A DNA stretch of 64,000 nt from Gliomastix tumulicola (taxonomy: Eukaryota; Ascomycota; Sordariomycetes; Hypocreales; Bionectriaceae): positions 930,001 to 994,000 of the forward strand of contig BCHX01000003.1 of the NCBI GenBank assembly GCA_001599755.1, read 5' to 3'. The notes under the pieces were generated by a model. That model saw nothing but the letters and a program-made list of their open reading frames with translations, ran no database searches and was not told the DNA's origin. The translations under genes were made by a program, and so were the position numbers. Shown here piece after piece: positions 9,469-20,226 of this stretch; the stretch's first letter is position 1; each line of letters begins with the position of its first letter.

Positions 9469-10006
9469 TGTGATGAATGAAGTAGATTACTGGAATTAAA
9501 AAGGCGTTTGCTAGATGAACAAGATGCGAGTCGGCGGGTGGATGCGTGGGACAATAGATAGGAAGCAGCAATTAGCGGATGGTGAGGAAGAAGGAGAAGA
9601 AGCTGGACGGAGAGAGACGTGATGCTATCCAATTTTTTTTTTCCGTTGGTGGAGCTTCATCAGTTCCAACAGCTTCCAGAATTTAGCGACAGGGGTCTCG
9701 CTAATAAATTCGAGTTCCATCCGGCTCCGATTCTCCGATTTGTTAGCCGGGTCCTTGCTTCGGCACTCACTGGACGCTTTTGGGACATGGACTTCGTTTC
9801 TGCAATTGGATTGAACATTATCGAATAAATTGGAAAATAAATCTCAGACTGTCATAAATCCATACTCATGATTCGTTCTCGTCAAATGGCCCAATGCGCC
9901 TCCATAATGTCGTCGCCGTCGGCGTGACACAGACGCCACGCACTTACACCCGCTCATAGTCCCGAACCAACGAGACAATCCGCGACACGCAACCCGACCT
10001 CCAGCC
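9469..10006. other. Intergenic region, Hsp10 promoter and GNAT 3' side
   Basis: Contains the Hsp10 upstream region with a candidate heat shock element and a T9-10 run near 9633. The part after 9830 is the 3' flank of the GNAT gene. No gene seen. Confidence 0.5.
9664..9681. promoter_or_regulatory. Candidate heat shock element upstream of HSP10
   Basis: TTC at 9664-9666 and the inverted pair TTCcaGAA at 9674-9681 are in 5-bp register with one skipped unit, about 200 bp upstream of the HSP10 ATG. Hsp10 genes are known Hsf1 targets. Site assignment is inference. Confidence 0.35.
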
Positions 10007-11203
10007 TCAGTCCCCGAGTGGCCGGCGAGCCTCTGGCAATCCCTCGCTCGCGTGGATGCTGAACTGCTGGATTGGCTCCTTTCTATATGGCTCTACCGAA
10101 CCACGCGCTTCCGACGGATCTCTCTCCGGCGGATCGCGAGGCGGTCCCCGTATCGTCACCCGCATCTGATAGTGCTGCCGCTGCGTCTTCTCCGTGAAGC
10201 CGATCCTCTCGGCAATCTTCTCGCCGTACTCGCGCGGGAAGGTGCCATAGGTCGTCCAGCGCCAGTGCGGGAAGTGCGCGAACATGGCCTTGGCCAGCCG
10301 CAGCGTCGCGCCTTTGCCGCGGTGCTCGGGCGGCACGAAGACGCACGAGATGCGGTAGGCGGTCTCGCCCTCCTGCGGCGCCGCCACGACGCAGTACGCC
10401 TCGCCGTTGACGTGGAAGGCGCGCTGCGGCGTCGGCGAGCGGTGGAAGCCCCAGGCCTGCCAGGGGAGGTCCTCGGCGCCGTGCGCGTTGACGAGGTCGC
10501 TGACCTCCTGGATCGCGCACTCCTGGAGCCGTTCGCGGACCTCGGGTTGCTTCTCCCCCTCCTCCTCCTCCTCCTCCTCCTTGCTGCTGTTTTTGTTGTT
10601 GTCGTCTTCTTGTTCTTCTCCTTGCGAGATCCCGGCGTCTTCCAGCCGCTGCTGCTGCCGCCTCCACCTCTTCAGCGCCTCCTCCTTCTGGAACGTCACC
10701 TCGTCGTCCCGATCCCACCCGGTCAGCTCCCGCACAATCGAAAACCCGGCAGTCTCGTACAGGCTCATCGCCCGCTCGTTGGTACTCACGCACTCGAGCT
10801 CCAGCACCCTCAGGCCCCGCTTCCTCAGCCCGTCCATCATCGTCCACAGCGCCAGCCCGCCGATGCCGCGGCCCTGGAACAGCGGCACGACGCCCATGCC
10901 CGCCAGCCGCACGTGGCCCTCCTTGCCGCCGTCGCGCCGGTGCCCCTCGCGCAGCGCCACGAGCCCAAACGCCACCGGCGCCGGCGACTCGTCGGGCAGG
11001 AGGAAGACGTAGCTCTGGTCTAGGTACACGTACTGGCCCTCGACCCAGCGCACGACCGACTCGGCCGTGAGGTGGTGCGGGTGGCCCGAGGCGCGGCCCG
11101 TGAAGGCGAGGTTGATGAGCTCCGCGAGCTGCTGGTTCGATAGGAGGGATGCCGCCTGCGACTGGAGCTTGTCGACGGGTCCTGTTCTGCCTTGTATTGC
11201 CAT
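10007..11203 (-). CDS. Tandem GNAT-fold acetyltransferase
   Basis: Single exon, 398 aa. An N-terminal GNAT domain (about 20-175) has the acetyl-CoA loop in GMGVVPLFQGRGIGGLAL, matching the Q/RxxGxG/A signature, followed by NERAMSLYETAGF. A charged linker (about 190-225) contains a run of glutamates. A second GNAT-like half (about 230-350) has CVFVPPEHRGKGATLRLA. Its loop EHRGKGAT keeps the R-G-x-G/A pattern. The C-terminus is Pro/Glu/Arg-rich and probably disordered. It transfers an acetyl group from acetyl-CoA to an amine. The acceptor cannot be told from sequence. No targeting signal is visible, so it is likely cytosolic or nuclear. Confidence 0.85.
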   Translation of the reverse strand: MAIQGRTGPVDKLQSQAASLLSNQQLAELINLAFTGRASGHPHHLTAESVVRWVEGQYVYLDQSYVFLLPDESPAPVAFGLVALREGHRRDGGKEGHVRLAGMGVVPLFQGRGIGGLALWTMMDGLRKRGLRVLELECVSTNERAMSLYETAGFSIVRELTGWDRDDEVTFQKEEALKRWRRQQQRLEDAGISQGEEQEDDNNKNSSKEEEEEEEGEKQPEVRERLQECAIQEVSDLVNAHGAEDLPWQAWGFHRSPTPQRAFHVNGEAYCVVAAPQEGETAYRISCVFVPPEHRGKGATLRLAKAMFAHFPHWRWTTYGTFPREYGEKIAERIGFTEKTQRQHYQMRVTIRGPPRDPPERDPSEARGSVEPYRKEPIQQFSIHASEGLPEARRPLGD

Positions 11204-11962
11204 TGCTGCTGATTATGTTTACTGGTCCCTGTGGTGTGTGTCTGATATGCGGCTGGCTGTTACACACAATACGTTCCAATGAATGAATGTTGGTTGTATC
11301 GTATCCCAAGAGTGCAGAATCCCAGGACGGACGGACGGACCCTGTCAGCACGCATAAATATAAGGGAAATAATAAGGGAAATGGGAAATGGGCGAAATAG
11401 GGAAATCGTAAGCCGGAACTGCGCATCGACGTGAGGGGGGGCAGCACAATGGAACTTGCGTTGATTGAGCTGGACGATGATAGGACAGCCCGCAACGGAT
11501 CGGGAGCCCTCCGAATGGCCAGCCAGTCGCAGTCCAAGGTAGGGTTGCGTTGCGTTTGGAATCATCCGTGGCTTGCAGCGGCGTACGGCGACGATGATTG
11601 GCCCGGACACAAGAGCACGCCGGCTTGGTAATGGAGGGATGGTGGTGCGCTGTCGAGTCTGGGTGAAGTGGCATGTCGTGCCGAAGTTGGCCCTTTGCCG
11701 GCACGCGGGATGGAGGGTAGTAGAACGGTTGCAGTGACTGCTTTAGGAACGGGACAGGCGAGCATGTGTGAATCATCTCCTTGTTTCGCTTTTTTGTTTT
11801 TTTCGTAATGATGATGATACCTTATCCATGATGGTCCTAATTATGGCTTAATTCGTCTCCCACACCACCTCCCAGCCCCTGATACCTGCTCAGCGCTGCC
11901 TACCTGCCTATGTCCAACAATCTGCCACGAGGGCGATAGCAGCCAACAGCCCATTGATGATA

Positions 11963-12011
<49 letters not shown>

Positions 12012-12147
12012 ACACCGCGCTTTCCAATGGGGAGAAAATGAGTGAGAAAGAGAAAGAGAAAGAAAAAAAAAGAAAACGCCATCCAATCCGTCCTCACAAG
12101 AAATTCGCCATCGCCGTCGCCCAGCTTACAACACTCAGAATCCGTCT
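11204..12147. other. Intergenic region with GT microsatellite
   Basis: Upstream flank of the GNAT gene and 3' flank of the kinase gene. It contains a long GT repeat and a GAGAAA-rich stretch at 12035-12075. No gene seen. Confidence 0.6.
11964..12007. repeat. (TG)22 microsatellite
   Basis: Uninterrupted TG dinucleotide repeat of 44 bases in the 3' flank of the kinase gene. Confidence 0.97.
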
Positions 12148-14822
12148 CTAAGCCTTCTGCGGCGGCGCCGGCTGCTGCTGCTGAGAATTCGGGGGCTCGA
12201 GAACGTGCTCGTGATCCTCAGCCGGGATCACCTCTCCGTCGTCCAGCTGCTGACAGATGACAGTGTCCGCCACCCAGGGCTCCTCCAAGACTTCGTCCAT
12301 GGTTGCTCTCCTCCTCGGGTCGACCTCCAGCATGCGCCACATGATGTGCCTGCTCTCCCTCGGGAGGAGTCGCAGGATGCGCCACGGGCCCCTGATCACC
12401 TCCTTCTTCTCCCCGTTGCCCTGAGTCGTGGAGGTCGTGGACTGCGACGACTGCGTTGCCTGCGACTCCCCGTCCGCGTGGTGGGACGTCGTGGACCCGG
12501 CTCTGCTGTGGTGAGACCGGTGATGGCCCTGGGCCTTCGCCTCATCATCGCTGGAGCTCTTGCCACTTTCCGATGGCCGCCTCGAGGGGGTTATTAACTT
12601 CTGGGGGTCGTGCCCGGGCGTAGGGTCCGAGGCAAATAGCCTGAACGAGTTGTCCGTCATCCGGGGCAGCTTCCACGGGAATCTCCGCAGAGTCATGCAG
12701 CAATAAATGATGGCCAGTGACCAGATATCCACCGCCGCGGCATCGTACTCCTTAGAATCGTACACTTCGGGTGCGAGGTATGGATCTGAACCCACAATAC
12801 CTGGAAGTAATGTCAGAACATAAGGCTGAAGAATTGTCTTACAGTCCGAAGCTTACCTTTAGCGGGGACAACCTCCGTCTCAAAGGGATACTTGAAGACA
12901 TGGGCACTGCCGAAATCAATGATCTTCATAATGCCCTTGTCACTGACAACCACGTTGTCCAGCTTCAAATCTCGATGTGCGAGACCCAAGCTGTGGAGGT
13001 AGGTGACGCCGTTGAGGATCTGCAGGAAGCAACAGGTGACCTCCTCACGCCCCATCTTGCCGGTCATGACGATGGCGAAGAGATCAAACGGCGCATACTC
13101 CATAACCTCATACCAGCGCCCCTTTTCGTGCAGAATGTCGAGAGTCTCGATAATATTGCCGTGGTGCAGCGTCGATCCCACGCAAAACTCCGCAGTGACC
13201 TTCTTGTTATAGTCCTTCTCGGTTTCGTACGTGTGTCGGGCACGGAATTCCTTGACGGCAAAGACGGTGTTGTCGTCCTTGCGCTTCATTAACCGCACCG
13301 AGCCTCCGGCACCAGAACCCAGGACTTTACCAATCTTTCCATACTTGGTCGACAACCCATGATCATCTCCAAAGGGAAGTTGCGTCTGGGACCGCGAAGC
13401 TGGCAGGGCCTTGACCGACTTGACGGACGCCGCTGGAGACGAATCCCGTTTCTTGTGGTGCCGGCTCCCCTTAAAGAACCGTTTCAGATCGGCCATGGAG
13501 CCCTGGCTAGTGCTGGTCGGGTTATTATTCTGGTGATGATGGTGACGGTGGCTATGATGGTGATGAGTGCTAGTGGTGTTCTCGCTAGGGATAGCGTCCT
13601 CGCCGCCTCCCTTGCTGAACAGGCCAGAGCTCCGCTTCTCCGTCAAGTTCGTCTTGGACGACGACGGCGACCCCTTGTTCTTCCTCGAGAAAACAAAGCG
13701 TGGATCAATCGTATGCCGGGTGGCGTGCTGCTGAGGCGGCCGCTTGCCCTTGGCATAAGGGTCATTCGCATCGCCGCCGGGAGTCATGGGCTTCGAATAG
13801 TAGTTGGATGCTGCACTGCGCGATGGACTAGATTCGCGAGACACGGGGACCGAGCCGGACCCAGTCCCCAACATCCCCTGCCTATGATCGGCCCTGGCTC
13901 CCGGCCGGTCGTCTGCGGAGGACGACCTCTGAAACCTGCTATCGGGGGATGCAGAACGGTGGGTTAACGTCTGTTTATTGCCTGTCGCGCCGGGCTTGTC
14001 GTGGGATGAGGACGGCTGGGGCGTGATGGCCTGATAATCGTTGGCGGGCGGCGCCCTCGTACCACAGTCCTTGCTCTTCCTCTCCGCGCCCGTAGGGTCC
14101 GACCCTGCGGGCGTAAGGGGAGGGGAGGCCATGGCTGTGAGTCTCGGGCTCCCGTGCGGCGTGTGCTGGAAGTTCGCAGACGTCGGGGTGGCTAGCCTGG
14201 AGCCTTCTGATTCTTCATACGAACCGACCTGGTGCGGCACCATCAGTATGTTTGTTGCAAGGTATTGGTTCGCGCATGAAACTGCTTGGCCCAGAACTTG
14301 GATCCGGTGGACCTCGGATTACGTACCCTCGATGCCGGCAGTGAGAAGGGCTCGAATTGAAAGGTATTCATTCGGCGCGCCTGCAACGGCCGACCGTGCA
14401 GTGATTTGGTGAACTCCCTAAGCTGGTCCGCGGCGACATTGTCGGGCACAGGGCCGCCGTTGTCTGCCTCGGGGCTCGAGGATGCAGAGCCCGGAGCTAT
14501 CTCCTCGACGGCAGAGGAGAACCGCACGGCGGAGCTCTCATTGTTCGACTTGTTCTCGACGTCGGGGCCAGCCTTTGTCGTCTGGTGACTATCGGGTGCT
14601 ATTAATGATGTCCATGTCAGTCAGCGACCGCACGCAAGTAACAGGTGACACCCCCCAATCCAGGTGGCTTGTGAGACAGGTTGTGAAGCGGTTTGCGATA
14701 GCGGAGGTGGGGCAGAGGGATGGGCGATAGGCCGGGAGGTTCGGGGGGGTAAAGCTCCTGTCTAACGTACCAGCGGCGTCGCTCTGGTGAGGCTGCTCGG
14801 ACTGATCGTTGGGCGTATCCAT
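12148..14822 (-). CDS. SAT4/HAL4-type serine/threonine kinase (Npr/Hal family)
   Basis: Proposed exons are 14822-14771, 14598-14327, 14228-12857 and 12800-12148: 2349 nt, 782 aa. The first ~390 residues are Ser/Pro-rich and disordered, with a histidine-rich stretch around 13550. The kinase domain begins about residue 400 with glycine loop GSGAGGSVRL, then AVKEF, HRDLKLDN, IDFGSA and, after the last intron, APEVY. The C-terminal lobe carries a long Ser/His-rich insertion (about 620-665). This layout matches the fungal SAT4/HAL4/HAL5/NPR1 family, which controls stability and activity of plasma-membrane transporters, including potassium uptake and salt tolerance. The kinase part is certain. The two 5' exons are less so: translation could instead begin at the ATG at 14243, within what I call intron 2. 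Confidence 0.88.
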
Positions 14823-16929
14823 GAGATCTCGTAACAGTACTTTTTGCAGGGTTTGCGACCTAGCGTGAGCAAAGGGTTTGTCAAGAATGGCCAGAGGAAA
14901 AGACTGGATCAAGGGTGAATGTGGGATGTAAGAAAGCGAGAGTAATAGTCGGAGTGCTCGAGATAGAAAAATCGAGCGACGACAGGACCTAACTCGGGTG
15001 CCGATGGAAAGACTCCCCTACCGGCTAGTGCTCTACAGCGACGCCGCGATGGTGGGGCAATTTCGCACAGGCTACGGGTACCTGTGGTGGGGTAAAAGGT
15101 ACAGCGCAGCACAAGCACCGCACGCCAGTCCAGCGCAGCGGCCCCGATCAGGACGGTCCGCTTCGCGATGCACTCACGATCGCGGCGCTGTTATCATAGG
15201 ATCATCGAGTCTGGGCACGGTCGCACGTCCAGAAGAGGGCCTTGTGGCGCGATGTTGAGCTGAGGGTCACTTGCGTGTCGCCGAGGGGTAGCACAGAGCG
15301 TTACATATTGGATGAAAGTCATCATTACACTGCAGGCTGCCGAGACAGAAACAACCAGTGGCAGCCCTCTTCCAGCTGCCCGTTGGACCAGAAAGGGAAT
15401 TGATAACAACGAATGGAGTTATATAATCCTTGATAATAAAAGTCTATGCGCAGGTATTTACCCCAAACCAGGAGTCTCTTGCATGAGGTGGTAGTGCTGA
15501 TTGTCATGATAAATGCGTGTTAGTGGACAAATACGGGTTAGTGGTGCGTGTCCCATTTCATTGGCACCCAGTCGTTGCCTGGGGAGTAAGCAGCCTGGTC
15601 GAGATAGCGCTGAGATTATCCAGATATAAGACGAGACCCCGACCTGACACAGTTGCATCGAATGTTAAATATCGTCGGGCCCTTGATTCGCGCGCTCACG
15701 GCAAGCTCGGAGGTGACAAAATCGGGTGGTGCGTGGTAGACTTCACGTGTCTTGGAACACGTAAGAGGTGCGTGAGTCGTCATAACGTTTTTCACGCGGG
15801 CGGATGAGACCATGATTTCCCACTTCGGAGTTGGTTAGCGACCGAATTCCCAAAGCCCGGCCGCCGTGCCTCGCTGCACTGCAGGAGGAGGAGTTGGTGG
15901 TGGGTGGTGGTGTGCTTCTGCAGGTGCCAGCAGGGTGCCACACCACACCTGCAGCCGAATTCCAAGGACCAAGAATCGCAGCACGGAGAGCGAAGAGTCC
16001 GTGAAAATTCTCCATTCCACCTCACGCCGGCTTAGGCAAGGTTTCCAACGGTCTGACTGTCCGGGCCCTTCCAATGCTCTTTTCTTATGCCGAAGCCGAG
16101 GACCTCTGCCCTAGCTGCAAACTCTAACGGACTGCCAGTTCCACAGCGCCAAACACTGAGAGCGCCAGAGGCTGACAGCCTGTCACTGAAGGTGGCGGTT
16201 GAAGAAGTGGGAGGGAAGTGCCAAGTCCGTGTCCACCAATGTCCATCGTTAGTAACCGTTCGGCCCCATATTTCCCAATTCTAGCCCGGAGCTTTTATCG
16301 CTTCGACGGCCTTACTAATCCATGACTTTCACACATGGTGCTGCACTCGTCGACTCATCTCTCACCACGATGCGGTGCTGACTTGTCTCATTGATAGCCT
16401 GAATGATTGGCTCGGATAACTCATATTGGACTCGACCTCGGACTCACAGTCTCCTTGCTTTAGGAGAAAGAAAACCAGGCAATGCAACCCTTACCTGTGA
16501 CCTTGCAGCCAATCCAGACCTCTGCAGCAGTACATGCATGTGATAGCACTGTTAGATTGCGGGACTGGCTCCTCCAACTGCAAGCTGCAAGACCTATCAC
16601 ATGCATTGCAGGGTGTTTTGTGAGCACATGGAGATGCTTTGTCACTTTGTCTTGTATTTTCCTCTTTCAGGTGCCTGCATCCGGGGAGGCAAAGTATTTA
16701 TCCATGACTGCTACAGCAGTGTGAGAAAGGCGTCTACCTCAGCTAAGCGGATAGACAAAAGAGGCTTCTAGGAAAAGATGAAAATCCGGACAACACCATC
16801 GTACAACCACCACCGCCATATCAGCTGATCCAAGCTCTGCTATTATACACTGGTATGCTTACACACATGCCACGCCGGGCATGTCCAAACGCCGAACACA
16901 TACAAGTCATGCGCTTTCTCTCCCACCCT
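14823..16929. other. Intergenic region
   Basis: About 2.1 kb between the kinase start and the uL11m stop. Open frames are short, overlap on both strands and show no domain. Base composition is mixed, with an AT-richer part at 15300-15500. Nothing is recognisable beyond the likely kinase promoter at its left edge. Confidence 0.5.
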
Positions 16930-17487
16930 TCACGCGACGACATCGATCCCGATCGACTTGCACTGAAAAATGATCGATCTGCAAAGTCCCTCCAGCGACA
17001 ACCCTGATAGTCGTAGTTCGGTCTGCTTAATCTTGGCAATCTCGTAGATGTGCTTGAGGGTGATGGTGCCGACCGTCTCGGTGCCTGGCTTGCTGGCTCC
17101 TTTCCTGCCCTTCTTTCCCATCGGCGCATCGGCCGCGTTGAGAAGCAGCCATGATGTCTGGGGTGTGCGGATGTCGAAGACGAAGGACCGGTCGGCGCGG
17201 ACGGTCACGCGGCAGGGCATCGGCGTGCCCGGGACGATGTGCGCGGTTCGAGCGTTGAACTCCTGGAGAGAGGAAGATGCATTAGCACAGTGACCACACA
17301 TCCTTGCGTGCTGGGCGCGCATCTCGACAGCCCATTTCCAAGCGTCTCGTACCTTGCAGAAATCCATAGACTTGACACCTTTGCTACCCAGTGCAGGACC
17401 GACCGGGGGACTGGGGCTTGCTTGGCCAGCTCCTACGATGAGCTTGACAATCTGGTCCGCCCCGGCGGCTGCTCGCTTCTTCGACAT
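16930..17487 (-). CDS. MRPL19: Mitochondrial large-subunit ribosomal protein uL11m
   Basis: Exons are 17487-17353 and 17262-16930 (468 nt, 155 aa). The N-terminus MSKKRAAAGADQIVKLIVGAGQ leads into SPSPPVGPALGSKGVKSMDFCK, the L11 proline-rich hinge signature. After the intron come EFNARTAHIVPGTPMP and the C-terminal rRNA-binding domain with GTITLKHIYEIAKIKQTE. It binds the GTPase-associated region of the large rRNA in the mitoribosome. Eukaryotic cytosolic uL11 is different in sequence, and the bacterial-type features place this one in mitochondria. It is head-to-head with KRR1, 390 bp between start codons. The yeast gene for this protein is MRPL19. Confidence 0.93.
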   Translation of the reverse strand: MSKKRAAAGADQIVKLIVGAGQASPSPPVGPALGSKGVKSMDFCKVRDAWKWAVEMRAQHARMCGHCANASSSLQEFNARTAHIVPGTPMPCRVTVRADRSFVFDIRTPQTSWLLLNAADAPMGKKGRKGASKPGTETVGTITLKHIYEIAKIKQTELRLSGLSLEGLCRSIIFQCKSIGIDVVA

Positions 17488-17877
17488 TGTGGCTGATGTG
17501 ACTGGGTTGATCTGGATGAGGCTTTGAATACAATGCTCCTGAACCACTTCACTCGTCAGGAAGATTTTAGACCTTGCCAGGCGTAGAACGCTCTGATTGG
17601 CTGAGACCCTTGAGCTGGTGCGCGACCGTTCTCCACAGTCCGAACCCCACATCTGCCATCAATTGATCGGACTCCAAAAAAAAATTCAGGCGGGATCAAC
17701 TCTTGATGATCATCCTCAACAATACCAACGCCAATATCATTTTGCTCCCCTCTCCAGACACCTGATACCGCGGTGTTCTCAATTCGCACTCCCGAAAGAG
17801 ATTACTATCTTCATAGCCTGTCTTCGAAACCCCACAAACCGGACCACCGACCGAATTCGCTGGAGGGACGTGCAGCC
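17488..17877. promoter_or_regulatory. Shared divergent promoter of uL11m and KRR1
   Basis: The 390-bp interval between the two start codons must hold both promoters and leaders. I see no clear TATA box, which fits housekeeping ribosome-related genes. Confidence 0.6.
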
Positions 17878-18843
17878 ATGCCGTCGACGCACGCCGCAGA
17901 GAAACCGTGGGACACGGACGACGTCGACAAGTGGAAGGTCGACACCTTCACACAAAAGGACAATGCGGGCGGCACATTCGCAGAAGAGTCGTCGTTTGCG
18001 ACGCTGTTCCCCAAGTACAGAGAAGTCTACCTGAAGGAGGCGTGGCCCCTCGTGACCAAGGCACTAGAGAAGCACGGCATCGCCTGCACGCTGGATCTCG
18101 TGGAGGGTTGCATGACGGTCAAGACGACGAGAAAGACGTTCGACCCGGCCGCGATTCTGAATGCCCGAGATCTCATCAAGCTCCTCGCTCGAAGCGTCCC
18201 CGCGCCCCAGGCCGTCAAGATCCTCAACGACGGGATCGCGTGCGACATCATCAAGATCCGAAACCTCGTCAACAACAAAGACCGATTCGTCAAGCGCCGG
18301 CAGCGGATACTGGGCCCCAACGGCTCGACTCTCAAGGCCCTGGAGCTCCTCACAGAGACATACATCCTCGTGCACGGAAACACGGTCTCGGCCATGGGCC
18401 CGTACAGGGGGCTGAAGGAGGTGCGGCGGGTCATTGAGGACTGCATGGCCAACGTCCACCCCATCTACAACATCAAGGAGCTCATGATCAAGCGAGAGCT
18501 CGCCAAGGACCCGGAGCTGGCCAACGAGAGCTGGGACCGGTTCCTGCCCAACTTCAAGAAGAAGACGCTCAGCAGCAGAAAGAAGCCGCTCAATGTCACC
18601 GACAAGACGAAGAAGACGTACACGCCATTCCCGCCTGCGCCTGAGAAGAGCAAGGTGGATCTGCAGATCGAGAGCGGCGAGTACTTCTTGAGTAAGGAAG
18701 CCAAGCAGAGGGCAACGCAGGAGGAGCGGAGGGAGAAGCAGAAGGAGAGGAAGGCTGAGAAGGCAAAGGAGCGCGAGTCAGAGTTTGTTCCGCCGGAAGA
18801 AGGCGGGAGGCCGAAGAAGAAGCGCAAGAAGGCATCGGAGTAA
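17878..18843 (+). CDS. KRR1: KRR1 small-subunit processome component (KH domain)
   Basis: Nucleolar factor needed for early 18S rRNA processing and 40S assembly. Single exon, 321 aa including initiator. The start at 17878 (MPSTHAAEKPWDTDD) follows a CAGCC context and matches the family N-terminus WDTDDVDKWKVD...FAEESSFATLFPKYRE. The KH region holds VKRRQRILGPNGSTLKALE (about 137-155), including the KRR motif that names the protein, and the second conserved block YNIKELMIKRELAKDP. The tail is Lys/Glu-rich, coiled and basic (KKKRKK), a likely nucleolar localisation signal. Yeast Krr1 is about the same length. The open frame extends upstream of 17878, but that part is not family-like. Confidence 0.96.
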   Translation: MPSTHAAEKPWDTDDVDKWKVDTFTQKDNAGGTFAEESSFATLFPKYREVYLKEAWPLVTKALEKHGIACTLDLVEGCMTVKTTRKTFDPAAILNARDLIKLLARSVPAPQAVKILNDGIACDIIKIRNLVNNKDRFVKRRQRILGPNGSTLKALELLTETYILVHGNTVSAMGPYRGLKEVRRVIEDCMANVHPIYNIKELMIKRELAKDPELANESWDRFLPNFKKKTLSSRKKPLNVTDKTKKTYTPFPPAPEKSKVDLQIESGEYFLSKEAKQRATQEERREKQKERKAEKAKERESEFVPPEEGGRPKKKRKKASE

Positions 18844-19053
18844 AGGAACTGAGTGACGGGAGAGCTGGGCGACTGAATGGGAAGTTGTGCAAGGATGACA
18901 GCCAGAGGAGGAGGGTGTTTGAGTAAGTTTGCTATACCCCGAGATGCTGAGATCGCGGACCAGGGCAGAGGGGTTGCAGATGAATTAAGCCAATAAACTT
19001 GTTATACTGCCAATCACGAGACGTGTCTCCGTATATACAGCTAGACATCCTCC

Positions 19054-20226
19054 TTACAACTTCGGCGAGGAACCTCCGTCAATTTCGATGACCAGCTTGC
19101 CAAATTGCTTGCCCTCTTCCATCTCAGTAAATAGACCGTCGATAGCTTCGAGGTTATCCAAGCCCTTGACCGTCCTGCTAATGACAGGCTTGATCTTGTG
19201 CTTGTTGACAAAGGCAACCATGTCATTGAACTCTCTCTTCGAGCCCATGGTCGAGCCTCTCAACTCAATGTTGTTGATAACGGCAGACATGAGCCAGTCC
19301 ATCTTGGGCGAAACAGTCATGCCGTATTGCGAGATGATTCCACCTTGCTTCAACAGCTTGACAGCCTTAGATACAATCTCCCCACCCGCACCATCAATGA
19401 TGGCGTCGAGGAAAGGCCTATCCGAGGGTAGAAGAGCTTTCAGCTTGGCCTCCCAGCCCTTCTCCTTGTACACGACACCGCCTTTGGCACCAAGAGTCTT
19501 AGCCTTGTCAATCTTGGCCTGGTCTCCCGACGAGACGAAGACGTTGGCACCAAAGGCCACACCAAACTGCAGCACCTGCAGTGCAACTCCGCCGCCAATG
19601 CCGGTGATGAGGATGTTCCTCCCCGGAGCCGCAGCATCCGTCTTGCTCACGAGCGCCCTCCACCCCGTCAGCCCGACAAGCGGCAGTGCAGCCCCCTCAA
19701 CAGGGCTCAGATGCGCCGGCGCAGGCACGACCTCGCTCTCGTGCACGATGACATAGTCCTGCGCGGTGCCGACAGGGCTCAGCTTGCTGGAGCCCGTGAC
19801 GGCGCAGTACCCGGCCTCCGGGGTCGACGGGTTGCTCTCCCAGCCTCTCATGGGCGTGAGCAGCACGGGGCGGTCGAGCAGGTCCCGGCGCGAGACTCCG
19901 GGTCCCGCAACCACGACGACGCCGTAGCCGTCGGCGAGCATGGGAGCATCGAAGGAGATGGCCGGGTACTGGTGGTGGCGGATGAAGAGGTCGCGGTGGT
20001 TGAGAGCCGCGGCAGTGAGGCGGACGAGGAGCTCCTTCTCGCCGGGCTCCGGCTTGGGGACATGGCTCAGCTTGAGGCTGGAATTTTCCTTAGTACACTG
20101 TGCTCATTTGTTCTGATGCCTGTCTTGGTGGTATTTTCTGCGGGATAGTCTCTTCCGGCGGACTTACGGATAGTACACCTCGCCGGGCTTTCCGTCAACT
20201 TTCTTGATATGTAATATCCGAGACAT
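19054..20226 (-). CDS. MDR-superfamily NAD(P)H oxidoreductase (quinone reductase / zinc-binding alcohol dehydrogenase-like)
   Basis: Exons are 20226-20168 and 20077-19054 (1083 nt, 360 aa). The N-terminus MSRILHIKKVDGKPGEVYY continues across the intron into LKLSHVPKPEPGEKELLVRL and LNHRDLFIRHHQYP, the GroES-like catalytic fold. The Rossmann fold has ILITGIGGGVALQVLQFG (about 175). The GHE zinc motif of classical alcohol dehydrogenases is not visible, so this is closer to the YogA/quinone-oxidoreductase branch. Substrate unknown. No targeting signal. It is convergent with KRR1, with about 210 bp between stops, so the 3' UTRs probably overlap. Confidence 0.88.

Noticed and set aside
10052..11537. 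Long open frames on both strands over the GNAT gene
   Set aside because: Both are shadows of the minus-strand GNAT frame: Arg/Pro/Ala-rich and without motifs.
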